A stretch of DNA of 64,000 nucleotides from Microbacterium sp. 2FI (lineage in GTDB: Bacteria; Actinomycetota; Actinomycetes; Actinomycetales; Microbacteriaceae), in NCBI RefSeq assembly GCF_005502885.1, contig NZ_SCMR01000010.1:1-64000 (forward strand), read 5' to 3'. The position numbers and the translations under genes are program-made. This document shows positions 8,212 through 19,659 of the stretch, one piece after another; position 1 is the stretch's first letter; the number at the start of each line of letters is the position of its first letter. The notes below the pieces were generated by a model. It was given only the letters and a program-made list of their open reading frames with translations, did not search any database and was not told where the DNA came from.

Positions 8212-8969
8212 CAGGCCCTCTCGAGCAGGATCTCGCGGGTCGCCGCGCCCTCGTCACCGGGGGCGCGAGCGGTATCGGACTCGCGTGCGCCCACGAGTTC
8301 GCCCGGCGCGGCGCGCATGTCACGCTCGCAGACCTGAACGCGGATGCCGCGGCCGCCGCCGCCGATGAGGTCGGAGGCGACGCGTGGGTGGTGGATCTGT
8401 CGGACACCGCAGCCCTCGACGACCTCGCCCTCGACGTCGACATACTGGTCAACAACGCCGGGATCCAGCGGGTGAGCCCGATCGAGGACTTCGACCCGGA
8501 GACGTTCCGGCTGCTGCTGCGCCTCATGCTCGAGTCGCCGTTTCTGCTCATCCGAGCGGCGCTGCCGCCAATGTACGAACGCGGCTGGGGCCGCATCGTC
8601 AACATCTCGAGTGCGCACGGCCTGCGCGCGAGCGCGTTCAAGTCGGCCTACGTGTCGGCCAAGCACGGCCTCGAGGGCCTGTCGAAGGTGACGGCCCTCG
8701 AGGGGGCCGCTCACGGCGTGACGAGCAACTGCATCAACCCGGCGTACGTGCGCACACCGCTCGTCGAGAAGCAGATCGCCGACCAGGCGAAGGTGCACGG
8801 CATCCCCGAGAGCGAGGTCGTCGAGAAGATCATGCTCACCGAGACAGCCGTGAAGCGCCTCGTCGAGGCCGACGAGGTCGCCTCGTTGGCCGGGTGGCTC
8901 GTCTCGGCGAAGTCGGGCATGGTGACCGGCGCCTCGTACACGATGGACGGCGGATGGACCGCACGATGA
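8208..8969 (+). CDS. Short-chain dehydrogenase, probably 3-hydroxybutyrate dehydrogenase
   Basis: A 253-residue classical SDR. The NAD-binding motif is TGGASGIG, then NNAGIQ, catalytic Ser in IVNISSAHG and YVSAK with the Tyr/Lys pair. The stretch NPAYVRTPLVEKQI matches the 3-hydroxybutyrate dehydrogenase family, in which the Gln is part of the substrate loop. The enzyme would oxidise 3-hydroxybutyrate to acetoacetate. The CoA-transferase and thiolase needed for the next two steps lie 2-4 kb downstream, which supports the call. Confidence 0.8.
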   Translation: MTGPLEQDLAGRRALVTGGASGIGLACAHEFARRGAHVTLADLNADAAAAAADEVGGDAWVVDLSDTAALDDLALDVDILVNNAGIQRVSPIEDFDPETFRLLLRLMLESPFLLIRAALPPMYERGWGRIVNISSAHGLRASAFKSAYVSAKHGLEGLSKVTALEGAAHGVTSNCINPAYVRTPLVEKQIADQAKVHGIPESEVVEKIMLTETAVKRLVEADEVASLAGWLVSAKSGMVTGASYTMDGGWTAR

Positions 8970-9886
8970 CGGCGCACTCGTATCGCACGATCGACGTTCC
9001 CGTCGCCGGCGGCGACCTGCGGGTGGGCGTGTGGGACCCGGAGCCTGCCTCGGGTACGCCTGATGACGTGCTGCTCGTGCACGGCGTGACCGCGTCGCAC
9101 CTCGCGTGGCCGTTCGTGGTCGGAAACCTGCCGGGGGTGCGCGCGATCGCACCCGACCTGCGCGGTCGCGGCGCGAGCAACGGAATCAGCGGCGGTGCGG
9201 GCATGCGCGCTCACGCCGACGACCTCGCCGCGGCGCTGGACGCCCTCGGCGTCGAGCGGGCAGTGGTCGTCGGGCATTCGATGGGCGCCTTCGTCGCGGT
9301 CGTCTTCGCACACCTGCACCCGGAGCGCGTGTCGCGGCTCGTCCTCGTCGACGGTGGGCTCCCGCTCGATGTGCCCGTAGGACTCGACACCGACGCGCTG
9401 GTCGCTGCGATCCTGGGACCTACCGCCGCGCGGCTGTCGATGCGTTTCGCAGGCGTGGAGGAGTACCTCGACTTCTGGCGTCGGCACGCCGCCTTCCGGC
9501 GTGATTGGACGCCGGAGCTCGAGCGCTATCTCGCCTACGACCTCGTCTCCGACGGCGAGGGCGCCTTCCGGCCGGCGACGAGCTATCGGACGACCGCGGA
9601 CGACACGCTCGACATGAACACCGGAACCGCGATTCCCGACGCGCTCGCGGGGCTGCGGCATCCGACCCGTCTGCTCACCGCGCCGCGCGGCCTGCAGGAC
9701 GAGTCGCCGGGCCTCTACGCCCCCGATCACCTCCAGCGCGTGCTCGAGGGGAACCCCGCCGTACGTCACGAGCGCGTCGACGGCGTCAACCACTACACGA
9801 TCGTGATGAGCGAGGCGGGCTCGGATGCCGTGGCCGCCGTGGTCCGTGAGGAGCTCGGGGCTGCGGCTCGTCCCTCCGGTCGTTGA
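8966..9886 (+). CDS. Alpha/beta-fold hydrolase
   Basis: A 306-residue alpha/beta hydrolase. The oxyanion region is LLVHGVTASHLAW, the nucleophile elbow is VVGHSMGAF and the catalytic His is in GVNHYTIV. I start at the ATG inside the SDR stop codon (8966); another ATG 12 bp upstream is in frame. The substrate is unknown. The position after a hydroxybutyrate dehydrogenase makes an ester, lactone or hydroxybutyrate-oligomer hydrolase attractive, but nothing in the sequence proves it. Confidence 0.8.
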   Translation: MTAHSYRTIDVPVAGGDLRVGVWDPEPASGTPDDVLLVHGVTASHLAWPFVVGNLPGVRAIAPDLRGRGASNGISGGAGMRAHADDLAAALDALGVERAVVVGHSMGAFVAVVFAHLHPERVSRLVLVDGGLPLDVPVGLDTDALVAAILGPTAARLSMRFAGVEEYLDFWRRHAAFRRDWTPELERYLAYDLVSDGEGAFRPATSYRTTADDTLDMNTGTAIPDALAGLRHPTRLLTAPRGLQDESPGLYAPDHLQRVLEGNPAVRHERVDGVNHYTIVMSEAGSDAVAAVVREELGAAARPSGR

Positions 9887-9951
9887 GCGAGGGAGCGCCA
9901 GCGACCGAGACGAAACGCGCTTCGTCTCGCTGGCGCTCGCTCAGCGACCGG
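9876..9951. repeat. Long imperfect inverted repeat between convergent genes
   Basis: One arm begins CCGGTCGTTGAGCGAG and the other ends CTCGCTCAGCGACCGG, with inner arms AGACGAA/TTCGTCT. The arms are about 33 nt around a 6-nt centre, and they overlap the 3' ends of the hydrolase and IclR genes. A shorter relative lies at 20197-20230. It probably works as a bidirectional terminator, and looks like a dispersed intergenic palindrome of this genus. Confidence 0.75.
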
Positions 9952-10732
9952 AAGCTTGGCCGATGCGCGTGGTCAGCTGGTGCGCATGCGCTAGGAGCGT
10001 GCGGCCGAGCTCGGCGATCCGATCGGGGCCGAAGCGGAACTCGACGCCCGTCAGACTCAGTGCCCACTGCGGATGCCCCTCGCGGGTGAAGACCGCCGCC
10101 CCGAGCCCGAAGCTGCCTTCGACGATGAGCCCTGGATTGACCGCGTAGCCGCGCTCGTGCGTGTCTCGCAGCCGCGCCCGCAGCCGCGCCTCGCCGTGTG
10201 GCGCGCCCCACGCGGTCGACAGCTCGGGGTGCCTCTCGAAGTAGGCGTCCACATCGTGAGGCGGCAGGAACGCCAGGATCGCGAGCCCCGCCGACGCGAC
10301 GCCGAGCGGGAACCGCACGCCCTCCGACAGCACGAACGAGCGGATCGGAAAGCTGCCCTCCTCGCGCAGCAGGCACACGGTCTCATCACCCCGGCGCACT
10401 GAGAGGAATGCACTCTCTTCGGTGCGGACGGCCAGCGATCGCACGATGTCGCGCGCGATGGCGGTGATGTCGTAGCGGGATGCCGCGACAGTCCCCATCA
10501 GGTAGAGCTCGGGCCCGGGCACCCAGCGACCCGTGCGGTCGTCCTGATCGATGAGACCCTCGTGCCGCAGCGCCGCGAGGAGCCGGTGCGTCGTGGGCCT
10601 GGTCAGCTCGGCCCGCCGCGCGAGGTCGGCGACCGGCATCCCGTCGGTCCCTGCCGACGTCACCAGCCGCAGCAGGTGAGCGGCGCGCGCGACCGACTGC
10701 GTGCCGGGAATGCCATCACGCGAACCGTCCAC
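9941..10732 (-). CDS. IclR-family transcriptional regulator
   Basis: A 263-residue IclR regulator. The N-terminal winged helix reads SVARAAHLLRLVTS then ADLARRAELTRPTTHRLLAAL. The C-terminal effector domain has GVRFPLGVASAGLAILAFLP and ERGYAVNPGLIVEGSFGLGA. I favour the GTG at 10732: TAGTGT lies 7 nt upstream and TTGCCA a further 18 bp back, giving a leaderless mRNA. A GTG at 10762 with GGAGG 7 nt upstream is the alternative. It is divergent from the CoA-transferase genes and probably controls them in response to a small acid. Confidence 0.85.
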   Translation of the reverse strand: MDGSRDGIPGTQSVARAAHLLRLVTSAGTDGMPVADLARRAELTRPTTHRLLAALRHEGLIDQDDRTGRWVPGPELYLMGTVAASRYDITAIARDIVRSLAVRTEESAFLSVRRGDETVCLLREEGSFPIRSFVLSEGVRFPLGVASAGLAILAFLPPHDVDAYFERHPELSTAWGAPHGEARLRARLRDTHERGYAVNPGLIVEGSFGLGAAVFTREGHPQWALSLTGVEFRFGPDRIAELGRTLLAHAHQLTTRIGQASGR

Positions 10733-10762
10733 GATATGGACACTAGGTGGAATGCGATCCAC
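10727..10762. promoter_or_regulatory. Two adjacent palindromes between iclR and the CoA-transferase operon
   Basis: GTCCA-N5-TGGAC at 10727-10741 and GTGGA-N6-TCCAC at 10747-10762 lie side by side. They cover the predicted iclR -10 and sit upstream of the divergent transferase operon. IclR proteins bind as dimers of dimers to such palindromes, so these are the best operator candidates for both directions. Confidence 0.6.
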
Positions 10763-10835
10763 ATGGCAACCTCCGCTGTGCGCACGAGGGCGAAGCGGGT
10801 CGATGATGAACACGGACACGAACAAGGGAGTGCAC

Positions 10836-11636
10836 GTGATCGACAAGACCTGGGACTCTGCCGCGGCCGCCGTCGCCGACATCCCGGACGCCGCCTCGCT
10901 CGCCGTGGGCGGGTTCGGGCTCTCGGGCAATCCCATCGCCCTCATCGAGGCGCTCCTGGCGCAGGGCACCTCCGACCTCTCCATCGTGAGCAACAACTGC
11001 GGCGTCGACGACTGGGGTCTCGGCATCCTTCTGGGCGCGCAGCGCATACGCAAGATGACCTCGTCGTATGTCGGTGAGAACAAGGAGTTCGAGCGGCAGT
11101 TCCTCTCGGGTGAGCTCGAGCTCGAGCTCACACCACAGGGGACCCTCGCCGAGAAGCTGCGCGCCGGCGGCTCGGGCATCGCCGCGTTCTACACCCAGAC
11201 CGGCGTCGGCACTCAGGTCGCCGAGGGCGGTCTGCCCCGACGGTACGACGGGTCGGGCGGCATCGCCGTCGCCTCTCCCGTGAAGGACGTGCGCACGTTC
11301 GAGGTGTCGGGGGAGCCCCGCGAGTACGTCCTCGAAGAGGCGATCGTCACCGACTTCGCCCTCGTGCACGCTGCTCAGGGCGACCGCCACGGCAACCTGA
11401 TCTTCAACAAGGCGGCCCGCAACTTCAACCCGCTCGCCGCGATGGCAGGCCGCGTGTGCATCGCGCAGGTCGAGGAGCTGGTCGAGCCCGGCGAGCTCGA
11501 CCCCGACTGCATCCACCTGCCGGGTATCTACGTGCACCGGATCGTCGAGGTCGGCACCGGTATCGAGAAGCGCATCGAGCGCCGCACCGTCTCGGTCGCC
11601 GCAGCGCTCTCGCACGACATCCCCGAAGGAGCATGA
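10836..11636 (+). CDS. scoA: CoA-transferase subunit A (acetoacetate or 3-oxoadipate type)
   Basis: A 266-residue alpha subunit of a family I CoA-transferase. Typical features are [10 protein letters not shown] near the N terminus, [13 protein letters not shown], and [19 protein letters not shown] with the oxyanion-type GxGG segment. The GTG at 10836 is chosen because AAGGGAG lies 7 nt upstream and family homology starts there; ATGs at 10803 and 10806 are in frame. With subunit B it would move CoA from succinyl-CoA to acetoacetate. PcaIJ-type 3-oxoadipate activity is the main alternative, but the SDR and thiolase favour acetoacetate. Confidence 0.85.
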   Translation: MIDKTWDSAAAAVADIPDAASLAVGGFGLSGNPIALIEALLAQGTSDLSIVSNNCGVDDWGLGILLGAQRIRKMTSSYVGENKEFERQFLSGELELELTPQGTLAEKLRAGGSGIAAFYTQTGVGTQVAEGGLPRRYDGSGGIAVASPVKDVRTFEVSGEPREYVLEEAIVTDFALVHAAQGDRHGNLIFNKAARNFNPLAAMAGRVCIAQVEELVEPGELDPDCIHLPGIYVHRIVEVGTGIEKRIERRTVSVAAALSHDIPEGA

Positions 11637-12292
11637 TCATGGCCCTCACGCGCAACGAAATGGCGGCGCGCGCCGCCGCGGAGCTCGCCGACGGGTCGTA
11701 CGTGAACCTCGGCATCGGCCTCCCCACCCTCGTGCCGAACTACGTTCCAGACGACATCACGGTGGTGCTGCAATCCGAGAACGGCATCCTCGGCGTCGGT
11801 CCGTATCCGACCGACGACAACGTCGACCCCGACCTCATCAACGCCGGCAAAGAGACCGTCACGACCCTCGCGGGAGCGGCCTTCTTCGACTCGGCCACGA
11901 GCTTCGGCATGATCCGCGGCGGCAAGATCGACGCCGCGATCCTCGGGGCGATGCAGGTGTCGGCCACGGGCGACCTTGCGAACTGGATGATCCCGGGGAA
12001 GATGGTCAAAGGCCCGGGTGGCGCGATGGACCTCGTCCACGGCGCCGCGAAGGTGATCGTGCTCATGGAGCACGTCGCCCGCGACGGCTCGGCGAAGATC
12101 GTCGCCGAGTGCTCGCTCCCCCTCACGGGGCGCGGCGTGGTCGATCGCATCATCACGGACCTCGCGGTGATCGATGTGACGGATACCGGCCTCGTGCTCG
12201 TCGAGACGGCGCCCGGCGTCACCGTCGACGAGGTCATCGCGGCGACCGAGCCGCCCCTCACCCTCTCGGACCAGCTCAAGGTGGAAGCATGA
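11633..12292 (+). CDS. scoB: CoA-transferase subunit B
   Basis: A 219-residue beta subunit. It carries [14 protein letters not shown] and the catalytic SENGILG motif, whose Glu forms the covalent CoA thioester. The start overlaps the alpha-subunit stop (ATGATC); a second ATG two codons on is possible. It pairs with subunit A and overlaps the thiolase start by 4 bp, so the three proteins are translationally coupled. Confidence 0.87.
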   Translation: MIMALTRNEMAARAAAELADGSYVNLGIGLPTLVPNYVPDDITVVLQSENGILGVGPYPTDDNVDPDLINAGKETVTTLAGAAFFDSATSFGMIRGGKIDAAILGAMQVSATGDLANWMIPGKMVKGPGGAMDLVHGAAKVIVLMEHVARDGSAKIVAECSLPLTGRGVVDRIITDLAVIDVTDTGLVLVETAPGVTVDEVIAATEPPLTLSDQLKVEA

Positions 12293-13473
12293 ATCACGAA
12301 GACATCGTCATCGTCGCGGCGGCGCGTACGCCCCAGGGGCGCTTGAAGGGCCAGCTCGCGCCGCTCACCTCGGTGCAGCTCGGCAGCATCGCGATCCGCG
12401 GCGCGCTGGAGAAGAGCGGCATCCCCGCGGACGCGGTCGACGCCGTGCTGGTCGGGCAGGTGCTGGCTGCCGGGGCGGGGCAGAACCCCGCACGCCAGGC
12501 TGCGGTCGGCGCCGGCATCCCGTGGGACGTGCACTCGTCGTCCGTCAACAAGGTGTGCTTGTCGGGCCTCACCGCCATCATCGACGGAGCGCGCATGATC
12601 GCCGTCGGCGACGCCACGGTGGTCGTCGCCGCTGGCATGGAGTCGATGACCCGTTCGCCGCACCTCCTCATGGGATCACGCGACGGGTGGGCGTACGGGT
12701 CGATCGAGGTGCTCGACCACATGGCCTACGACGGCCTCACCGACGCGTACGACCGCGAGAGCATGGGCGCCTCGACCGAGCGGCACAACGGCCGGCTCGA
12801 GGTCACCCGCGAGGCCCAGGACGCCGTCGCGGCGCGCTCGCACCAGCGTGCGGCCGCCGCGCAGGCCGAGGGCCTCTTCGACGCCGAGATCGTGCCCGTC
12901 GAGATCCCGCAGCGCAAGGGCGCCCCGGTCGTCGTGACGCAGGATGAGGGCGTGCGGCCCGACACGACCGTCGAGACGCTCGGCGGGCTCCGCGCAGCGT
13001 TCGCCGAGGGTGGGTCGATCACGGCGGGCAACTCGTCGCAGATCTCGGACGGTGCCTCAGCGGTCGTCCTCACGACCCGATCGCACGCGGATGAGAAGGG
13101 CTGGCCGGTGCTCGCGGTCCTCGGCGCATCAGGACAGGTCGCCGGCCCCGACAACTCGTTGCACGCGCAGCCCGCCCGGGCGATCGAGAAGGCGTGCACG
13201 AAGCAGGGGATCAGCCCGGCAGATCTCGACATCGTCGAGATCAACGAGGCGTTCGGCGCTGTGGTCGCCCGCTCGCAGGCCGAGCTCGGGCTGTCGGACG
13301 ACGTCGTGAACCCGCACGGCGGCGGCATCGCCATCGGTCACCCCATCGGCGCGTCGGGCAACCGTCTCGTCGTGCACGCGGTTCACGAGCTCGTCCGGCG
13401 GGGGAGCGGCACGGCCGCGGTCGCGCTGTGCGGCGGCGGCGGTCAGGGCGACGCGCTGATCCTCACACGCTGA
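12289..13473 (+). CDS. Acetyl-CoA C-acetyltransferase (thiolase)
   Basis: A 394-residue thiolase II. The acylated Cys is in [11 protein letters not shown], the catalytic His in [14 protein letters not shown] and the second Cys in [10 protein letters not shown]. It would cleave acetoacetyl-CoA to two acetyl-CoA, ending the hydroxybutyrate route. A 3-oxoadipyl-CoA thiolase role is possible in principle. It is last in the transferase operon and reads toward a convergent small membrane-protein gene. Confidence 0.88.
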   Translation: MNHEDIVIVAAARTPQGRLKGQLAPLTSVQLGSIAIRGALEKSGIPADAVDAVLVGQVLAAGAGQNPARQAAVGAGIPWDVHSSSVNKVCLSGLTAIIDGARMIAVGDATVVVAAGMESMTRSPHLLMGSRDGWAYGSIEVLDHMAYDGLTDAYDRESMGASTERHNGRLEVTREAQDAVAARSHQRAAAAQAEGLFDAEIVPVEIPQRKGAPVVVTQDEGVRPDTTVETLGGLRAAFAEGGSITAGNSSQISDGASAVVLTTRSHADEKGWPVLAVLGASGQVAGPDNSLHAQPARAIEKACTKQGISPADLDIVEINEAFGAVVARSQAELGLSDDVVNPHGGGIAIGHPIGASGNRLVVHAVHELVRRGSGTAAVALCGGGGQGDALILTR

Positions 13474-13476
13474 AGT

Positions 13477-13731
13477 TCAGCGCTGAATGCGGCGGACGAG
13501 GTACTTCTTCTCCTTGCCGTGCACGGGCGAGTCGCGGGCGACGAGTTCGCCCCGGCCCGCCCGCCGGATGTCGAGGATCGCGCCGATCGCCAGCGTGAGC
13601 GAAATGCCCCAGCTGAGCCAGCCGAGCGCCGTGCGCCACGTGAAGGGCGCGTCTTCGCGGAGGGCTCTCAGCAGCGTGATGCCGCCGGTGATCGCCGTCA
13701 ACAGGCCGGTGCCGAAGAGGTACTTGCGCAT
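13477..13731 (-). CDS. Small two-helix membrane protein
   Basis: An 84-residue protein I do not recognise. It has two hydrophobic segments (about residues 4-22 and 32-55) separated by a charged turn, and a basic C-terminal tail. TAGCGT lies 6 nt before the ATG, so the mRNA is probably leaderless. The gene ends 3 bp from the thiolase stop and is transcribed away from otsA. No function can be assigned. Confidence 0.7.
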   Translation of the reverse strand: MRKYLFGTGLLTAITGGITLLRALREDAPFTWRTALGWLSWGISLTLAIGAILDIRRAGRGELVARDSPVHGKEKKYLVRRIQR

Positions 13732-13769
13732 TCGCCCACGCTATCGCGCCGCTCCCGTGTCCGTCGCCC

Positions 13770-13830
13770 CTTGACAGCGCGTCGCTCGCGCGTCAAGCCA
13801 CCGGACCGCGCGCACCGGCGCTGTTAGCCT
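13770..13830 (+). promoter_or_regulatory. otsA promoter region with an inverted repeat
   Basis: CTTGAC at 13770-13775 and GTCAAG at 13792-13797 form an inverted repeat, and TAGCCT at 13825-13830 is a likely -10. The otsA GTG follows 31 nt later, behind an AGGAG. The repeat lies just upstream of the expected -35 and could be a regulator site. Confidence 0.45.
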
Positions 13831-13861
13831 GGGCGTGCCGCCCGCCACCGTCAGGAGCCCC

Positions 13862-15295
13862 GTGACTCAGGCCGAACTCGTCGTCGTCGCCAACCGTCTG
13901 CCCGTGGATCGCGTGGTCGACGCCTCCGGCGAGGACTCGTGGCGGCGTTCTCCGGGCGGCCTCGTCACGGCGCTCGAGCCGGTCATGCGTCGTGCCGACG
14001 GAGCGTGGGTCGGCTGGCCCGGCCAGCCCGACATCGACGTCGAACCGTTCGAGTTCGAGGGCACCTTCCTCGTGCCCGTCGCTCTCAGCGCCGAAGACGT
14101 CGAGCTGTACTACGAGGGCATGTCGAACGACACCTTCTGGCCGCTGTACCACGATGTGATCTCCGAACCCCGGTATCGGCGCGTGTGGTGGGACTCGTAC
14201 GTCAAGGTGAACAAGCGCTTCGCCGAAGCCGCCGCGGCGGTCGCCGCCCCGGGAGCGACGGTGTGGGTGCAGGACTACCAGCTGCAGCTCGTGCCGAAGA
14301 TGCTCCGCGAGGCGCGGCCCGACCTCACGATCGGCTACTTCCACCACATTCCGTTCCCGGCATACGGCCTGTACTCCCAGCTCCCGTGGCGTCGCCAGGT
14401 TCTCGAGGGACTCCTCGGAGCCGACGTCATCGGGTTCCAGCGAGTCGCCGATGCCGGCAACTTCGCCCGCGCCGTGCGCCGCCAGCTGCGATTCGTCACG
14501 AAGGCGTCGGGCATCAACGTCCCCACCGGCGACGGCACCAGCCGCAAGGCCCTCGCCAAGGCGTTCCCGATCTCGATCGACGCGGCGTCCTACGTCGAGC
14601 TCTCCGAGCGCGAAGACATCAAAGCGCGTGCCCGCGAGATCCGCGAGAGTCTCGGCAACCCGAAGAAGATCCTCCTCGGTGTGGACCGGCTCGACTACAC
14701 CAAGGGCATCCGACACCGTATGAAGGCCTTCGGCGAACTGCTCGAAGACGGCCGGCTCGCCGTCGAGGACGTGACACTCGTGCAGGTCGCAAGCCCGAGC
14801 CGCGAGCGCGTCGAAGCGTACATGCAGCTGCGCGACGAGATCGAGCAGATGGTCGGGCGCATCAACGGCGACTACGACACGATGGGCCACACCGCGATCC
14901 GGTATCTCCACCAGGCGTACCCGCGCGAGGAGATGGTGGCGCTCTTCATGGCGGCCGACGTCATGCTCGTCACCGCCCTCCGCGACGGCATGAATCTCGT
15001 CGCCAAGGAGTATGTCGCCGCGCGCACCGACAACCGAGGCGTGCTGGTGCTGAGCGAGTTCGCGGGCGCGGCCGACGAACTCCCGAGCGCCGTGCGCATC
15101 AACCCGCACGACATCGACGGCATGAAGGACGCCATCATCCGCGCCATCGAGATGCCCCCTGCGGAGCAGGGCCGGCGCATGCGGGCGCTGCGCAAGAAGG
15201 TCAACGAGAACGACGTCGACGCGTGGTCGCGGTCGTTCCTCGACGCCCTGGCCGATGCCCGCGATCTCAAGCGGGCGAACGGCGGCAAGTGGTGA
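13862..15295 (+). CDS. otsA: Trehalose-6-phosphate synthase
   Basis: A 477-residue GT20 glycosyltransferase making trehalose-6-phosphate from glucose-6-phosphate and a nucleotide-glucose. Family landmarks are VVVANRLPVD at the start, RSPGGLVTAL, WVQDYQLQLVP, the active-site GVDRLDYTKGI and the late NLVAKEYVA with LSEFAGAADEL. The GTG at 13862 is chosen because VTQAELVVVANRLP is where OtsA homology begins, and AGGAG precedes it. It overlaps otsB by 4 bp, forming the two-step trehalose pathway for osmotic and desiccation stress. Confidence 0.93.
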   Translation: MTQAELVVVANRLPVDRVVDASGEDSWRRSPGGLVTALEPVMRRADGAWVGWPGQPDIDVEPFEFEGTFLVPVALSAEDVELYYEGMSNDTFWPLYHDVISEPRYRRVWWDSYVKVNKRFAEAAAAVAAPGATVWVQDYQLQLVPKMLREARPDLTIGYFHHIPFPAYGLYSQLPWRRQVLEGLLGADVIGFQRVADAGNFARAVRRQLRFVTKASGINVPTGDGTSRKALAKAFPISIDAASYVELSEREDIKARAREIRESLGNPKKILLGVDRLDYTKGIRHRMKAFGELLEDGRLAVEDVTLVQVASPSRERVEAYMQLRDEIEQMVGRINGDYDTMGHTAIRYLHQAYPREEMVALFMAADVMLVTALRDGMNLVAKEYVAARTDNRGVLVLSEFAGAADELPSAVRINPHDIDGMKDAIIRAIEMPPAEQGRRMRALRKKVNENDVDAWSRSFLDALADARDLKRANGGKW

Positions 15296-16077
15296 GCGGC
15301 GACGACGTGCGCGGGCAGATCGCGCGGGTGGCGGCATCCGATCGCCTTCTCGTCGCCCTCGATTTCGACGGGACGCTGTCGCCGCTCGTAGACGACCCGA
15401 TGGCGGCGCGGATGCTGCCGTCCGCCCGCACCGCGCTCGACGCGCTGCTGGACCTACCCGACACGGTCGTCGCCCTCGTCTCGGGGCGCAGCCTCGGCGA
15501 TCTCCGCGTCATCGCCGAGCACGGCGACGACGATCGGCTGCTGCTGGCGGGATCGCACGGCGCCGAGTTCTGGCTGCCGGGAGAGGGCCGCATCGTCCAC
15601 GATGAAGACCCGGAGGATGCCGGGCTGCGCGACACGCTCCGCGCGCACGCCGCGGCGGCCACGGCCCACCTCGACGGCATCTGGATCGAGCCCAAGACCT
15701 TCGGCTTCGGAGTCCACACGCGCCGCGCCACGCCCGAGCACGGACGCGAGGCCGATGCCCTCGTCGACGCCCTCGTCGAGGCCGAGGCGCCGCACTGGCG
15801 CCGCCGCACCGGCCACAACATCATCGAGTACGCCTTCCGCCATGAGGGCAAGGACTCCGCGATCGCGGAGCTTCGAGAGCGCACGGATGCCGCGGCCGTC
15901 CTCTTCGCGGGCGACGACGTGACCGACGAGGACGCACTCCGCAGCCTTGGATCCAGCGACCTCGGAATCCATGTCGGCGTGCCCCCGACGGCTGCCGCCG
16001 TCTGCGTCGCCGACATCCCCGCGCTCGTGGCCGCACTCGACCTGCTGGCGACCGAGCGGGCAGCCGTACGGGAATAG
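15292..16077 (+). CDS. otsB: Trehalose-6-phosphate phosphatase
   Basis: A 261-residue HAD-family phosphatase. The nucleophile motif is ALDFDGTLSPL, the substrate-cap region has GSHGAEFW, and the Mg-binding motif is FAGDDVTDEDAL. The GTG start overlaps the otsA stop. It removes phosphate from trehalose-6-phosphate to release trehalose. The ilvD promoter lies across its stop codon. Confidence 0.92.
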   Translation: MSGDDVRGQIARVAASDRLLVALDFDGTLSPLVDDPMAARMLPSARTALDALLDLPDTVVALVSGRSLGDLRVIAEHGDDDRLLLAGSHGAEFWLPGEGRIVHDEDPEDAGLRDTLRAHAAAATAHLDGIWIEPKTFGFGVHTRRATPEHGREADALVDALVEAEAPHWRRRTGHNIIEYAFRHEGKDSAIAELRERTDAAAVLFAGDDVTDEDALRSLGSSDLGIHVGVPPTAAAVCVADIPALVAALDLLATERAAVRE

Positions 16078-16086
16078 ACTTCGAGA

Positions 16087-17792
<1,706 letters not shown>

Positions 17793-17793
<1 letters not shown>

Positions 17794-17808
17794 TCCCCAT
17801 CAGGGGAC
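17793..17808 (+). other. Small hairpin between ilvD and ilvB
   Basis: GTCCCC-ATCA-GGGGAC forms a perfect 6-bp hairpin starting in the ilvD stop codon. There is no T run, and I found no Ile/Val/Leu-rich leader peptide before ilvB. It may slow transcription or protect the mRNA. An attenuator is not supported. Confidence 0.4.
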
Positions 17809-17851
17809 TTGGCTTCCGACATCGCATCGACCCACCTCGAGGATCATCACC

Positions 17852-19654
17852 ATGCCCGCCGAAACCGCTGCGGCCCTTCCCCGGCCGCCCGCTCGCACCG
17901 CTGCTGCGCCCGTGCTCACGGGTGCCCAGGCGGTGGTCCGCTCGCTCGAGCTGCTGGGCGTCACTGACGTCTTCGGCCTTCCGGGCGGCGCCATCCTTCC
18001 CGTGTACGACCCGCTCATGGACTCCACCGAGCTCCGGCACATCCTCGTGCGTCACGAGCAGGGCGCGGGCCACGCCGCCGAGGGTTACGCCTCGGCATCC
18101 AACAAGGTCGGTGTCGCGATCGCGACGTCCGGCCCGGGCGCGACCAACCTCGTCACCGCGATCGCCGACGCGTACATGGACTCGGTGCCGATCGTCTGCA
18201 TCACCGGTCAGGTGTTCTCCAACCTCATGGGCACCGACGCGTTCCAGGAGGCAGACATCGTCGGCATCACGATGCCGATCACGAAGCACTCGTTCCTCGT
18301 CAAGGACGCATCCGAGATCCCCGGGGCGATCGCCGCGGCGTTCGAGATCGCCTCGACCGGCCGCCCCGGCCCCGTGCTGGTCGACATCACGAAGGACGCG
18401 CAGCAGGCCGAAGTGCCGTTCGTCTGGCCGCCGAAGATCGACCTTCCCGGCTACCGCCCGGTCACGAAGGCCCACGGCAAGCAGATCCAGGCCGCGGCCC
18501 AGCTCATCAGCGAGGCCAAGAAGCCGGTGCTGTACGTCGGCGGCGGAGTCATCCGGGCGAAGGCTTCGGCCGAGCTGCTCGCCCTCGCTGAGACGACCGG
18601 CGCACCCGTCGTGACGACCCTCATGGCCCGCGGCGCCTTCCCCGACTCGCACCAGCAGCACCTCGGCATGCCCGGCATGCACGGGACGGTTCCTGCGGTG
18701 CTCGCCCTGCAGGAAGCCGACCTGCTGGTCTCGCTCGGCGCCCGGTTCGACGACCGCGTCACCGGCAAGGCGGCGCTGTTCGCCCCCAACGCGCAGGTCG
18801 TCCACGTCGACATCGACCCGGCCGAGATCGGCAAGATCCGTGCGGCCGACGTGCCGATCGTGGGAGACCTGAAGGAGGTGCTCGTCGACCTCGAGGTCGC
18901 CTTCCGTGCGGCATCGGAGCAGACCGAGCCCGACATCGCGGAGTGGTGGTCGTTCCTCGACGGCCTCCGTGACGAATTCCCGCTCGGGTACACGCAGCCG
19001 AGCGACGGCCTCATGTCGCCGCAGTACGTGATCCAGCGCATCGGTGCGCTCACGGGACCGGAGGGCATCTACGCCGCCGGTGTCGGCCAGCACCAGATGT
19101 GGGCGGCGCAGTTCATCAAGTACGAGCGTCCCAATGCCTGGCTCAACTCCGGCGGGGCCGGCACGATGGGCTACTCGGTGCCGGCGGCGATGGGCGCGAA
19201 GGTCGCCCAGCCCGACCGTCATGTGTGGGCGATCGACGGCGACGGCTGCTTCCAGATGACCAATCAGGAGCTGGCGACCTGCGCGATCAATAAGATCCCG
19301 ATCAAGGTCGCGATCATCAACAACTCGTCCCTCGGCATGGTGCGCCAGTGGCAGACGCTGTTCTACGACGGCCGCTACTCGCACACCGATCTGAACACCG
19401 GACACGACACCATCCGCATCCCCGACTTCGTCAAGCTCGCCGAGGCGTACGGCTGCCTCGCGATCCGCGTCGAGAAGGAGGAGGACGTGGATGCCGCGAT
19501 CCAGACCGCCCTCGAGACGAACGACCGCCCCGTGGTGATCGACTTCGTCGTGAGCGCCGACGCGATGGTGTGGCCCATGGTGCCGCAGGGCGTGAGCAAC
19601 AGCTACGTCCAGTACGCGCGCGACCACGCGCCGGCCTTCGAGCAGGAGGACTAG
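17852..19654 (+). CDS. ilvB: Acetolactate synthase large subunit
   Basis: A 600-residue thiamine-diphosphate enzyme joining pyruvate with pyruvate or 2-oxobutyrate. The catalytic Glu is in [14 protein letters not shown], and the ThDP/Mg motif begins [14 protein letters not shown] and ends in NN. The FAD-binding middle domain is present. An Ala/Pro-rich N-terminal stretch of about 25 residues precedes the fold. The ATG at 17852 follows GAGGATC. It sits 58 bp after ilvD and 5 bp before ilvN. Confidence 0.94.
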   Translation: MPAETAAALPRPPARTAAAPVLTGAQAVVRSLELLGVTDVFGLPGGAILPVYDPLMDSTELRHILVRHEQGAGHAAEGYASASNKVGVAIATSGPGATNLVTAIADAYMDSVPIVCITGQVFSNLMGTDAFQEADIVGITMPITKHSFLVKDASEIPGAIAAAFEIASTGRPGPVLVDITKDAQQAEVPFVWPPKIDLPGYRPVTKAHGKQIQAAAQLISEAKKPVLYVGGGVIRAKASAELLALAETTGAPVVTTLMARGAFPDSHQQHLGMPGMHGTVPAVLALQEADLLVSLGARFDDRVTGKAALFAPNAQVVHVDIDPAEIGKIRAADVPIVGDLKEVLVDLEVAFRAASEQTEPDIAEWWSFLDGLRDEFPLGYTQPSDGLMSPQYVIQRIGALTGPEGIYAAGVGQHQMWAAQFIKYERPNAWLNSGGAGTMGYSVPAAMGAKVAQPDRHVWAIDGDGCFQMTNQELATCAINKIPIKVAIINNSSLGMVRQWQTLFYDGRYSHTDLNTGHDTIRIPDFVKLAEAYGCLAIRVEKEEDVDAAIQTALETNDRPVVIDFVVSADAMVWPMVPQGVSNSYVQYARDHAPAFEQED

Positions 19655-19659
19655 TCACA

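Noticed and set aside
9941..11179. 412-codon version of the IclR gene
   Set aside because: The first 140 codons overlap the divergent CoA-transferase gene and lack IclR homology, which begins at about 10700.
17794..17851. Attenuator before ilvB
   Set aside because: Only one 6-bp hairpin, no leader frame rich in Ile, Val or Leu, and no alternative pairing that I could find.
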